Source: Bacteroidales bacterium
GTDB lineage: Bacteria; Bacteroidota; Bacteroidia; Bacteroidales; VadinHA17
Direction of reading: 5' to 3'
NCBI GenBank assembly: GCA_027067975.1
Contig: JAMOUS010000124.1
Coordinates: forward strand, 1-44,867
DNA: 44,867 nt
Shown here: piece by piece, positions 8,687-16,331 of the stretch
Layout of the letters: every line of letters starts with the position of its first letter
Numbering within the stretch: position 1 is the stretch's first letter
Translations under genes and position numbers: made by a program
Notes under the pieces: generated by a model
Told to the model about the DNA's origin: nothing
Seen by the model: only the letters and a program-made list of their open reading frames with translations
Database searches by the model: none

Positions 8687-9661
8687 ATGAAAAAACATGT
8701 TGCCATCGGCATCGATATCGGCGGCACCAACACGGTGTTCGGCATTGTTGATAAAAAAGGCAATTTCCTGGCCGAAGGGAAGATGAAGACCCGCGACTAC
8801 GGCGAGATCGAGGTCTTCCTCGCCGCCCTCAACGAGAAGGTGCGGCTGGCCTTGCGCCGGCTCAACGAGAAGGTGTTCGTCGAAGGCATCGGCATCGGCG
8901 CGCCGATGGGCAACATCAACAAGGGCACGATCGAATATGCGGCCGACCTGCCCTGGAAGGGGGTGATTCCCCTGGCCGATCTTTTCAAACAATACACCTC
9001 GCTGCCGGTGATCGTCACCAATGATGCCAATGCGGCCGCCATCGGCGAGATGATCTACGGCGGTGCCAAGGGGATGAAGAACTTTGTGGTGATCACGCTG
9101 GGCACGGGGCTGGGCAGCGGCTTCGTCGTCAACGGCGAGCTGCTCTACGGTGCCGACGGCTTCGCCGGCGAGATCGGCCACACCTCCATCCGCCCCGGTG
9201 AGAGCAACCGCCAGTGCGCCTGCGGCCGCAAAGGATGCCTAGAGACCTATGTCTCGGCCACCGGCATCAAACGCACCGTCTTCAAGCTCCTCGGCGACAT
9301 GATCGAAGACAGCGTCCTGCGCAACTACAGCTTCAACGAACTCACCGCCGCCGACATCAGCGAAGCCGCCAAGAACGGCGACCCCGTCGCCCTGGCCGCT
9401 TTCGAACATACCGGCAAAATGCTCGGCTACAAACTCGCCGACGTTGTCGCCCACACCAATCCCGAGGCGATCTTCCTCTTCGGCGGCCTCACCCTCTCCG
9501 GCGAGCTGATCTTCGAACCCACCCGCCGCCACATGGAACAGAACCTCCTCTCCATCTACAAAGGCAAGGTGAAACTCCTCCCCTCCAAACTCAATACCCA
9601 GAACGCCGCCGTCCTCGGCGCCAGCGCCCTGGTGTGGAACATGGAAAACCATAAGAAGTAA
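8687..9661 (+). CDS. ROK family sugar kinase (copy 2)
   Basis: 324 residues, an ROK kinase paralogous to the one at 3792. It has GIDIGGTNTVFGIVD for ATP binding, TNDANAAAIGE with the catalytic Asp, TLGTGLGSG, EIGH and the zinc loop CACGRKGCLE. The start at 8687 opens on MKKHVAIGID and lies 22 bases after a -7 box; the ORF track start at 8612 lies in the terminator. Own promoter and position after a terminator make it a separate transcription unit. Having two related ROK kinases around one operon suggests kinases for two sugars released from the same glycan, for example hexose and N-acetylhexosamine. I cannot assign which is which. Confidence 0.9.
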   Translation: MKKHVAIGIDIGGTNTVFGIVDKKGNFLAEGKMKTRDYGEIEVFLAALNEKVRLALRRLNEKVFVEGIGIGAPMGNINKGTIEYAADLPWKGVIPLADLFKQYTSLPVIVTNDANAAAIGEMIYGGAKGMKNFVVITLGTGLGSGFVVNGELLYGADGFAGEIGHTSIRPGESNRQCACGRKGCLETYVSATGIKRTVFKLLGDMIEDSVLRNYSFNELTAADISEAAKNGDPVALAAFEHTGKMLGYKLADVVAHTNPEAIFLFGGLTLSGELIFEPTRRHMEQNLLSIYKGKVKLLPSKLNTQNAAVLGASALVWNMENHKK

Positions 9662-9677
9662 CCCCGTCATTTTTTCG

Positions 9678-9685
9678 TATCTTGG
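9678..9685 (+). promoter_or_regulatory. Possible -7 box before the small membrane protein
   Basis: TATCTTGG differs from TAnnTTTG at one position. It ends 8 bases before the ATG at 9694, so the leader would be almost absent. Weak call. Confidence 0.3.
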
Positions 9686-9693
9686 CAGAAAAA

Positions 9694-10092
9694 ATGGCCG
9701 GAGGTGCACATATCTTCCTGCGTATTCTGATGATCACCGTCGAATCGATCATCTTCGCTCTGGCAGGGGCCTTGTTGCGCCCTTACTTGCCCCCCACACG
9801 CCACAAGATCTCCTACCTCCTGCTCAAGGTCAGCTATCTTCTCTACCTCTTCACCCTCATGGCTCTGCTCTATTTCCTCGCCTTCTACCCGCAAGAGCTG
9901 GATGAATATTTCAGCAATCTTCTCTTCTTTTCGCTCCTCTTCTCAATGATCTTCCCCTCCGGTGCCATGCTCGCCCGCAAGAAGATCAAACACAAGAGAA
10001 CGCTATACAACTATTTTTTCACCCTCCTCAACCTGCTGATCGCGGCCGCCTACATCTACCTGTGGGCGGATATCCGAGCCCTTTACGGTTGA
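9694..10092 (+). CDS. Small integral membrane protein of unknown function
   Basis: 132 residues with about four hydrophobic segments: IFLRILMITVESIIFALAGA, a segment around YLLLKVSYLLYLFTLMALLY, FFSLLFSMIFPSGAML and FTLLNLLIAAAYIYLW, with positive loops (ARKKIKHKR) that suggest a defined topology. I do not recognise the family and see no motif giving a function. The ATG at 9694 was preferred to the TTG at 9682 used in the ORF track. It lies 20 bases upstream of an acyl-CoA ligase gene and could be co-transcribed with it. Coding base use resembles its neighbours, which supports a real gene. Confidence 0.65.
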   Translation: MAGGAHIFLRILMITVESIIFALAGALLRPYLPPTRHKISYLLLKVSYLLYLFTLMALLYFLAFYPQELDEYFSNLLFFSLLFSMIFPSGAMLARKKIKHKRTLYNYFFTLLNLLIAAAYIYLWADIRALYG

Positions 10093-10111
10093 AAGGACAA
10101 AACGCACGACC

Positions 10112-11761
10112 ATGCTGAAAGAGACACTTACCGGATTCATCCGCAACGGCATCGAAAAGGGCTGGGACATCAAGGCCCTCTCCAACTATCGGGGGGACGA
10201 CTTCACCTACCGTGAAGTCGCCACGCTGATGGCCCGTCTGCACCTTCTCTACCGCGAGGCCGGCATCCGCGAGGGCGACAAGATCGCTCTCGTCGGCAAG
10301 AACTCGGTCCACTGGGCCGTCATCTACCTGGCCACTGTCACCTACGGAGCGGTCATCGTGCCTCTGCTGCCCGACTTCCGGCCGGCGGACATCCAAAACC
10401 TCCTCGACCATTCCGACTCGCTCCTGCTCTTTGCCGAGAAGAGCCTGTTCGAGCCCCTCGACACCCAGGCCTTCCCGAAGATCCGTGCCGCCCTGGCCGT
10501 CGACGACTTCTCCCTCCTTTTCTCGCGTGACGAGTCCCTCGCTTCTATTGTCACCGAATGGGACGGTCTCTTCGCTTCCCGCTACCCCGAAGGGTACCGC
10601 CGCAACGATCTGGACCTTCCCGAGATCCCCAACGACCGGCTGGCGGTGATCAGCTACACCTCCGGCACCACGGGCAATTCGAAAGGGGTGATGCTCTCGC
10701 ACAACTCGCTGGCCGCCAATGTGCGCTTTGCCCACCGTCACATGCCGCTGCAGGCGGGCGACCGCATCGTCTCCTTCCTGCCGCTGGCCCATGCCTACGG
10801 CTGCGCCTTCGAGTTCCTCTTCCCCTTCACTCTCGGCTGCCATATCACCTTCCTCACCAAGACCCCCTCGCCGCAGATCATCACCAAGGCCTTCGCAGAG
10901 ATACGCCCGCGTCTCATCCTATCAGTGCCGCTGGTGATCGAAAAGATCTACAAGAAAAAGATCATGCCCGCCCTCGACAAGCCGCTCCTGAAGGTGCTGC
11001 TGCGCATCCCCGGCATACGCGGCCTAGTGCACCGCTCCATCCGCAAAAAGATTCTCGAAGTGTTCGGCGGCAACTTCCATGAGATCGTCATCGGCGGTGC
11101 CGCCTTCAACCCCGAGGCCGAAGTCTTCTTCCACCGCATCGGCGTGCCCTTCACCGTAGGCTACGGCATGACCGAGTGCGGACCGCTCATCAGCTATGCC
11201 CCCTGGAACGACCGTAAGCTCTTCTCCTGCGGACGTCCTGTCGACACCCTCGAGGTGAAGATCGACTCTTCCGACCCCGAGCATGAGGCCGGCGAGATCC
11301 TCGTCCGCGGAGAGAACGTCATGGAAGGATACTACAAGAACGAAGAGGCCACCCGCCAGGTGCTCGACGACGAAGGCTGGCTCCATACCGGCGACCTCGG
11401 CACTATGGACAAGGAACAGAACATCTTCATCCGCGGCCGCAGCAAGAACATGATCCTCGGCCCCTCGGGACAGAACATCTACCCCGAAGAGATCGAGGCC
11501 GTCCTCAACAACCAGCCCCTGGTGGCCGACTCGCTCGTCGTCAACCGCGAAAACCGCATCGTCGCCCTCGTCTATCCCGACCAGGACGAGGTGCGGGCAA
11601 GAAAGATCTCCGAAGAAGAACTTCCCAAAGTGATGGACGACCTGCGGCGCCAGGTGAACGGCGAGCTGTCCGCCTACATGCAGATCCACCGCATTGAGAT
11701 CATGAAAGAGGATTTCCAGCGTACGCCCAAGAAGAACATCAAACGCTTCAAGTATCAGTGA
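10112..11761 (+). CDS. AMP-dependent acyl-CoA ligase (long-chain fatty acid type)
   Basis: 549 residues of the adenylate-forming family. The P-loop-like motif is ISYTSGTTGNSKGVMLSHNS at about residue 178, the A5 motif is GYGMTECGP, the hinge region GDLGTMDKEQNIFIRGRSKN, and NIYPEEIE follows in the C-terminal domain. The terminal PKKNIKRFKYQ contains the catalytic Lys region. These enzymes activate fatty acids to acyl-AMP and then acyl-CoA at the inner face of the membrane. The final bases overlap the GTG start of ispD (GTGA), so the two are translationally coupled. Substrate chain length cannot be read from sequence; an O-succinylbenzoate or other acid ligase is possible but less likely. Confidence 0.85.
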   Translation: MLKETLTGFIRNGIEKGWDIKALSNYRGDDFTYREVATLMARLHLLYREAGIREGDKIALVGKNSVHWAVIYLATVTYGAVIVPLLPDFRPADIQNLLDHSDSLLLFAEKSLFEPLDTQAFPKIRAALAVDDFSLLFSRDESLASIVTEWDGLFASRYPEGYRRNDLDLPEIPNDRLAVISYTSGTTGNSKGVMLSHNSLAANVRFAHRHMPLQAGDRIVSFLPLAHAYGCAFEFLFPFTLGCHITFLTKTPSPQIITKAFAEIRPRLILSVPLVIEKIYKKKIMPALDKPLLKVLLRIPGIRGLVHRSIRKKILEVFGGNFHEIVIGGAAFNPEAEVFFHRIGVPFTVGYGMTECGPLISYAPWNDRKLFSCGRPVDTLEVKIDSSDPEHEAGEILVRGENVMEGYYKNEEATRQVLDDEGWLHTGDLGTMDKEQNIFIRGRSKNMILGPSGQNIYPEEIEAVLNNQPLVADSLVVNRENRIVALVYPDQDEVRARKISEEELPKVMDDLRRQVNGELSAYMQIHRIEIMKEDFQRTPKKNIKRFKYQ

Positions 11762-12453
11762 GCGAAGGTCGCTTCGATACGGTGATCATCGTGGCGGGTG
11801 GCGAGGGCCGCCGCCTGGGGGCGCCCGTCCCCAAGCAGTTCCTTCCCCTTGGCGGCGTGCCGGTGTTGTGGCATACCCTCCTGGCCTTTCACCATTACGA
11901 CCCGTCGCTGCAGATCATCGTAGTGCTTCATCCCGCCTGGCAAGATCACTGGCAGGAGACGGCAGCACACCTCTCTCCTGCCATCCCCTATGCGGTTGCC
12001 GGCGGCGGTGAGACGCGCTTTCATTCGGTACGCAACGGGCTGGCGCTGGCCCGCGGCATCTTCACCGCCGTCCACGATGCCAGCCGGCCTCTCATAAGCC
12101 CGGCCCTCCTGCAGCGATGCTTCGACGCCGCCCGCCGCCACGGCAATGCCGTACCTGCCATCCCCGTCACCGACTCCCTGCGGGAGGTCACCGCCGCCGG
12201 CAACCGCCCCGTCAACCGGGAACGCTTCCGCAGCATCCAAACCCCCCAGATCTTCCCCACCCCCCTGCTCAAAAAAGCTTTCGAACAACCCTACCGCCCC
12301 AACTTCACCGACGAGGCCACGGTCGTGGAAAGCCTGGGCGAAAAGATCCACCTCGTCGAAGGAGAACGCAGCAACCTCAAGATCACCACCCCCTTCGACA
12401 TGGAAGTGGCCGAAATGCTCATCCGCCAGCAACGAAAAAAACAACACCCATGA
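11758..12453 (+). CDS. ispD: 2-C-methyl-D-erythritol 4-phosphate cytidylyltransferase
   Basis: 231 residues. IspD transfers CMP from CTP to MEP in the non-mevalonate isoprenoid pathway. The nucleotide-binding motif VAGGEGRRLG is followed by PVPKQFLPLGG. GGGETRFHSVRNGL, VHDASRP, IPVTDSL, QTPQIF, FTDEATVVE and the terminal NLKITTPFDMEVAE all match IspD landmarks. The start is a GTG at 11758, overlapping the acyl-CoA ligase stop by 4 bases; no in-frame ATG lies near the N-terminal motif. Its stop overlaps the lactonase ATG, so three genes form a tightly coupled unit. Small differences from usual signatures (AGGEG for AGGxG, DASRP for DAARP) are conservative. Confidence 0.93.
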   Translation: MSEGRFDTVIIVAGGEGRRLGAPVPKQFLPLGGVPVLWHTLLAFHHYDPSLQIIVVLHPAWQDHWQETAAHLSPAIPYAVAGGGETRFHSVRNGLALARGIFTAVHDASRPLISPALLQRCFDAARRHGNAVPAIPVTDSLREVTAAGNRPVNRERFRSIQTPQIFPTPLLKKAFEQPYRPNFTDEATVVESLGEKIHLVEGERSNLKITTPFDMEVAEMLIRQQRKKQHP

Positions 12454-13580
12454 AAAAGTCCCGCACGCTCCTCCTGACCCTCTTCAGTATCCTGCTCCAG
12501 CTGTCCCTCTCCGGCCAATCATACCTCATGTATATCGGCACTTACACCACCTGGAAAGAAGGAGGAAAAGGCATTTATGCCTACCGTTTCCTCCCCGACA
12601 GCGGCAAGATCGTCTATGCAGGGCTCACCCATGGCATCCGCAATCCCTCTTTTTTGCTGGCGGATCCTTCCGGACAATACCTGTATGCCGTCAATGAGTT
12701 GGGCAACCGTCATGGTGGCGTCTCTTCGTTCAGTATCGAACGTCCCGGCGGCAAGCTCACGCCGCTCTCGACACAACCCACCGGCGGCGACGCGCCGTGT
12801 CACCTCACCCTTGACGAGGCGGGCACCACCCTCTTCACGGCCAACTATGCCGGCGGCAGTGTGTCGGTGTTTCCCGTCACGGAGGGCCGCATCTGGGAGC
12901 GCACGGCCCTCATCACCCATGAGGGTCACGGTCCCATCGCCGCCCGTCAGCGGGGACCCCATCCCCATGAGGTGGTCATCAACGCCGTCGACCATCTGCT
13001 CTACGTGCCTGACCTGGGCCTCGACAAGGTCTTCCTGTACCGCCCCCGCCAAGCACAGCAGCCTCTGCCGGCCGCCCAGCCTTATGTGACCACCGCCCCC
13101 GGCGGCGGCCCCCGCCACCTCGCCTTCTCCCCCGATGGATATGAGATGTATGTGGTCCTGGAGATGGCCTCGCGACTCGCTCATTTCCACCGCGACGACC
13201 CCGCCACCCCCTGGCAGGAGATCGGCAGCGTCTCCCTCCTCCCCGAAGACGCCGACGCCACCGGCAACACCGGCGCCGAAGTGGTCATCACCCCCGACGG
13301 GAAATACCTCTATGCCTCCAACCGCGGCCACAACAGCATCTCCCTCTTCTCGCTCGAACGTGACGGAAAACCTGTCATGACAGGCAACTATCCCTGCGGC
13401 GGCAAAACACCCCGCTTCTTCACCCTCGATCCCACCGGAAAGTACCTCCTCGTGCTCAACCAGGACTCGAACAATATGGTCCTCTTCCTGCGAAAGAACG
13501 ACGGCTCGCTTGTCCCCACCGGCACCGACATCTCCGTCCCCAAGCCCGTATGCGCGGTGTTCGTGCCGGCCAACCTATGA
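12450..13580 (+). CDS. Exported lactonase family protein (YbhE/6-phosphogluconolactonase-like propeller)
   Basis: 376 residues. A signal peptide (MKKSRTLLLTLFSILLQLSLSGQS) precedes a seven-bladed beta-propeller of the Pgl/YbhE lactonase family: YIGTYTTWKEGGKGIYAYRF, NPSFLLADPSGQYLYAVNE, HPHEVVINAVDHLLYVPDLG, GPRHLAFSPDGYEMYVVLE, GAEVVITPDGKYLYASNRG and CGGKTPRFFTLDPTGKYLLV. Cytosolic members hydrolyse 6-phosphogluconolactone, but an exported copy must act on something else, perhaps a sugar or other lactone in the periplasm. The ATG overlaps the ispD stop (ATGA); the longer 12117 start is a shadow within ispD. It is the last gene of the unit, and a hairpin terminator follows about 100 bases later. 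Confidence 0.85.
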   Translation: MKKSRTLLLTLFSILLQLSLSGQSYLMYIGTYTTWKEGGKGIYAYRFLPDSGKIVYAGLTHGIRNPSFLLADPSGQYLYAVNELGNRHGGVSSFSIERPGGKLTPLSTQPTGGDAPCHLTLDEAGTTLFTANYAGGSVSVFPVTEGRIWERTALITHEGHGPIAARQRGPHPHEVVINAVDHLLYVPDLGLDKVFLYRPRQAQQPLPAAQPYVTTAPGGGPRHLAFSPDGYEMYVVLEMASRLAHFHRDDPATPWQEIGSVSLLPEDADATGNTGAEVVITPDGKYLYASNRGHNSISLFSLERDGKPVMTGNYPCGGKTPRFFTLDPTGKYLLVLNQDSNNMVLFLRKNDGSLVPTGTDISVPKPVCAVFVPANL

Positions 13581-13685
13581 CTTTTTACACTCTTTAACCT
13601 TCTTTTAACCGCACTCCACACGCTTGGCACAGTATTTGTCCTTTTATAGGCACAGGCAATCTTCCACATATACCTCTCCAGGGCA

Positions 13686-13717
13686 GCCAGGCGTCACGTG
13701 CACCTGGCTTTATTTTT
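13686..13717 (+). terminator. Probable intrinsic terminator after the lactonase
   Basis: GCCAGG at 13686 pairs with CCTGGC at 13703-13708 (extended by one A-T pair) around an 11-nt loop, followed by the T-rich TTTATTTTTT. The stem is short, so moderate. Confidence 0.55.
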
Positions 13718-13855
13718 TACCGGCAGTTCGGAGTTCATTGTATTGAGTCAATGACACCCGGCTTTCGCGAAGCTTTGGCTGAAGCGAAAGACGATGGTGG
13801 AATTGACCCTGACCGGAGCCGCAGGCGGAGCGTCAGGGTTCTGCAAAAGTGACTG

Positions 13856-13928
13856 AAGTACTTCGAGTGCCTGGAGTGCCTTAAGTACTTCGAGTACTTT
13901 GAGTACTTGGTGTTCGGAGTATGGAGTT
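13856..13928 (+). repeat. Degenerate 9-nt tandem repeat (AGTACTTCG type)
   Basis: About eight consecutive variants of AGTACTTCG (AGTGCCTGG, AGTGCCTTA, AGTACTTTG, AGTACTTGG, AGTATGG). The unit contains AGTACT, itself a palindrome, so the tract can fold in several registers. Similar AGTATC/GAGT words recur at 15729-15853. Confidence 0.7.
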
Positions 13929-14051
13929 GTTCTACTTTTGTCTTTTGCCTTAACCCTTTTGCCTTCTTTTGTCTTTGTCCTTTTATCTTTTGTCTCGTTT
14001 TGGCCTTCTTCGTCCACCGAAGCTTTAACGAAGGCGAATCGCATCATCTCA

Positions 14052-14083
14052 TTATCGCTTCATCGCTTTATCGCTTTATCGAA
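14052..14083 (+). repeat. Short ATCGCTTT-type tandem repeat
   Basis: Four near-identical 7-8 nt units (ATCGCTTC, ATCGCTTT, ATCGCTTT, ATCGAAAC) in tandem. Confidence 0.6.
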
Positions 14084-14233
14084 ACCCCACCGATCCCCTC
14101 AGCCCCTCCGGGGCTTTGCTGTGCCACTTATGCCTTTTGCCTTCTCTTTTGTCTTGTTTCTCGCCGCCCGCGGCTCACGGGGCGGAGGCGGCTGCCTCCT
14201 CTGTCGCGGTTTTTTTATTGCGGAAAATTGGAA

Positions 14234-14241
14234 TAATTTTG
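14234..14241 (+). promoter_or_regulatory. -7 box of cysS
   Basis: TAATTTTG is an exact TAnnTTTG match 25 bases before the cysS ATG. No TTTG sits at the ideal -33 distance, only ATTG at 14217-14220 which is too close. Confidence 0.5.
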
Positions 14242-14266
14242 CACAATGTTCCAATAAGAAGCTGTC

Positions 14267-15724
14267 ATGCTGAAGATCTACAATTCACTGTCGCGCCGCA
14301 AGGAAGAGTTCCAACCCCTCGATCCCCCGCATGTGGGGATGTATGTCTGCGGTCCCACGGTGTATGGCGATGCCCATCTGGGTCATGCCCGCGCCGCCAT
14401 CACTTTTGACGTGCTGTTCCGCTACCTGCAGCATCTGGGGTACAAGGTGCGGTATGTACGCAATATCACCGATGTGGGGCATCTCGAGAACGATGCCGAC
14501 AGCGGCGAGGACAAGATCGGCAAGCGTGCCCGCCTCGAGCAGCTCGAGCCGATGGAGGTGGTACAGCGCTATACCAACAGCTACCATCACAATATGGAAC
14601 AGCTCAACACCCTCCCCCCCAGTATCGAGCCCCACGCCTCCGGCCACATCATCGAACAGCAGATCTTCACCGAAAAGATCCTGGAGAACGGCTACGCCTA
14701 TGAGGTCAACGGCTCGGTCTATTTCGACGTAGAGAAATACAACCGCGACCATCATTACGGCAAACTGTCGGGGCGCCGGCTGGAGGATCTCCTGGCCAAC
14801 ACCCGCGAGCTGGAAGGGCAAGAGGAAAAACACCATCCATACGACTTCGCCCTCTGGAAGAAGGCCTCCCCCTCCCACATCATGAAATGGCCCTCGAAAT
14901 GGGGCGAGGGATATCCCGGCTGGCACATCGAATGCTCCACCATGAGCACGAAATATCTCGGCGAACAGTTCGACATCCACGGCGGGGGGATGGACCTGCT
15001 CTTCCCTCATCATGAGTGCGAGATCGCACAGTCGACCGCAGCCCTGGGGAAAGAGTCGGTAAAATACTGGATGCACAACAACCTCATCACCATCAACGGC
15101 CAGAAGATGGGCAAGTCGCTCGGCAATGCCATCTCGCTCAACGAGATCTTCAGCGGCGACCATCCCCTGCTGGAGAAGGCCTACTCACCCATGGCCATCC
15201 GTTTCTTCATCCTGCAGGCCCACTACCGCAGCACGCTCGACTTCTCCAACCGTGCGGTCCAGGCGGCCGAGAAAGGCCTCGAACGCCTCCTCGACGGGAT
15301 GGCCACCCTCGAGCGCATCAGGTCCGGCGACACCTCCACCTATGACGTCGAAGCCCTCGAGAAACGCTGTTACGAAGCCATGGACGACGACCTCAACACC
15401 CCCGTCCTCATCGCCCATCTCTTCGAAGGGATCAAACACATCCACCTCGCCGCCGCCGGCAAGGAAAGTCTCACCGCCGGCGACCTGGACAAGCTGAAAA
15501 AACTCTACCACACCTTCGTACACGAGATCCTCGGCATCCGCCAGGAAGAGAAAACCGCGAAAAACGACCTCACCGACCGCCTCATCGAGCTGATCCTCAA
15601 CATCCGGCTCGAGGCAAAGAAGAAAAAGGATTTCGACACCGCCGACCGCATCCGTGATATGCTGGGCGAACTGGGCATCACGGTCAAGGATGTACCCGGC
15701 GGCTTTGAATGGGAATGGAAATAA
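14267..15724 (+). CDS. cysS: Cysteine--tRNA ligase
   Basis: 485 residues, full length for class I cysteinyl-tRNA synthetase. Zinc ligands are visible in [18 protein letters not shown] and FPHHECE. The HIGH motif appears as DAHLGHAR and the KMSKS loop as KMGKSLGN, a common variant. The anticodon-binding helices end in [21 protein letters not shown] and the characteristic GGFEWEWK tail. The enzyme charges tRNA-Cys in the cytoplasm. The ATG at 14267 is the first possible after the -7 box. Preceded by the long repeat-rich region and followed by a large inverted repeat, it seems to be a single-gene transcription unit convergent with the DUF2147 gene. Confidence 0.96.
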   Translation: MLKIYNSLSRRKEEFQPLDPPHVGMYVCGPTVYGDAHLGHARAAITFDVLFRYLQHLGYKVRYVRNITDVGHLENDADSGEDKIGKRARLEQLEPMEVVQRYTNSYHHNMEQLNTLPPSIEPHASGHIIEQQIFTEKILENGYAYEVNGSVYFDVEKYNRDHHYGKLSGRRLEDLLANTRELEGQEEKHHPYDFALWKKASPSHIMKWPSKWGEGYPGWHIECSTMSTKYLGEQFDIHGGGMDLLFPHHECEIAQSTAALGKESVKYWMHNNLITINGQKMGKSLGNAISLNEIFSGDHPLLEKAYSPMAIRFFILQAHYRSTLDFSNRAVQAAEKGLERLLDGMATLERIRSGDTSTYDVEALEKRCYEAMDDDLNTPVLIAHLFEGIKHIHLAAAGKESLTAGDLDKLKKLYHTFVHEILGIRQEEKTAKNDLTDRLIELILNIRLEAKKKKDFDTADRIRDMLGELGITVKDVPGGFEWEWK

Positions 15725-15728
15725 AAAG

Positions 15729-15853
15729 GAGTTCTCAGTATTGAGTTCTTAGTATCGAGTTCTCAGTATCGAGTTGGGAACTGGCTCAGAACTCGATACT
15801 CGATACTCCAAAACTCCATACTCCATACTCGATACTCTGAACTCAATATTCTA
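15729..15853 (+). repeat. Inverted array of 14-nt GAGTTCTCAGTATC-type repeats
   Basis: Three tandem variants of GAGTTCTCAGTATC on the left are answered by reverse-complement units (GAACTCGATACTCGATACTC and variants CCATACT) on the right. The core stem AGTATCGAGTT at 15765-15775 pairs perfectly with 15790-15800. It fills the space between the convergent cysS and DUF2147 genes and might serve as a two-way terminator, although there is no U tract. Confidence 0.8.
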
Positions 15854-16291
15854 TTATTCCGCCCTCGTCCAGGTGGTCTTGCGGCCGAGGAACTTCATCC
15901 CCAACACATACCCTTTGATCTTGAGGTCCTTGCCCTCCATCCACATGTAGCAGTCATAGGTGTTCCCGCTCTTGGGATCATAGATACGGCCATCCACCCA
16001 TTCTTTCTCCTCGGGATCGTAACGGAACCCCCAGAAGAGCTTGAGCCCCATCACCGGGCGGGTCTTCAGCTTCGGATCGGGGTTCTTGTCGTCCACTTTC
16101 GGCTTGCCGTTCTCATACGGCTCCTTCAGCCAGACGATCTTACCGGTGTATTTGCCGTTCTCCTTGTAGATCTGGATAATGGCATCTTTCTCCTCGTTGT
16201 ACCATTTGCCGAGGATCACATCCCCCTCCTGGGCGCGGAGGAGCATGGCCGAAAAAAGGAAGAGGGTCACAAAGAGTGCTCGCATGGTCAT
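15854..16291 (-). CDS. DUF2147 family exported protein
   Basis: About 145 residues with a signal peptide (MRALFVTLFLFSAMLLRAQ) and the DUF2147 body: ILGKWYNEEKDAIIQIYKENGKY near the start and GYVLGMKFLGRKTTWTR at the end. DUF2147 proteins are small, probably beta-rich periplasmic proteins of unknown function. Three ATGs are possible (16309, 16291, 16285). A box like TAnnTTTG at 16311-16318 would put the transcript start inside the longest version, so one of the two inner starts is likelier; 16291 is used here. It is single, convergent with cysS, and the TetR gene ends upstream on the same strand. Confidence 0.85.
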   Translation of the reverse strand: MTMRALFVTLFLFSAMLLRAQEGDVILGKWYNEEKDAIIQIYKENGKYTGKIVWLKEPYENGKPKVDDKNPDPKLKTRPVMGLKLFWGFRYDPEEKEWVDGRIYDPKSGNTYDCYMWMEGKDLKIKGYVLGMKFLGRKTTWTRAE

Positions 16292-16310
16292 TCTTTTTGG
16301 TTTGAACATC

Positions 16311-16318
16311 TAAAAATA
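16311..16318 (-). promoter_or_regulatory. Possible -7 box of the DUF2147 gene
   Basis: On the minus strand TATTTTTA matches TAnnTTTG except the last base. It would place transcription start near 16305 and so favours an ATG at 16291 or 16285. Confidence 0.35.
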
Positions 16319-16331
16319 GGATTTTTTTCCT

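Larger units (their letters stand above)
13581..14266 (+). other. Gene-free 686-base region with hairpins and degenerate short repeats
   Basis: No convincing gene. In order it holds a terminator-like hairpin (13686-13717), hairpin CTTTCGC/GCGAAAG at 13762-13790, hairpin CCCTGAC/GTCAGGG at 13807-13838 with a GC-rich loop, 9-nt AGTACTTCG-type tandem repeats (13856-13928), a pyrimidine tract of CTTTTGTC/CTTTTGCC-like units (13932-14010), ATCGCTTT-type repeats (14052-14083), a small GC hairpin with T tail (14101-14117), a second CTTTTG-type tract (14129-14160), and the cysS -7 box. The 99-aa minus-strand ORF here is low-complexity and not a credible gene. Confidence 0.7.

Noticed and set aside
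9682-9693. TTG start at 9682 for the small membrane protein
   Set aside because: Falls inside the possible -7 box; the ATG at 9694 is in frame and adequate.
13748-14047. 99-aa minus-strand ORF in the repeat region
   Set aside because: Built from repeat-encoded Lys/Thr/Leu runs; no domain and no start signal.
15729-15853. CRISPR-like array
   Set aside because: Units are about 14 nt, degenerate, without unique spacers, and in inverted orientation; no cas genes.
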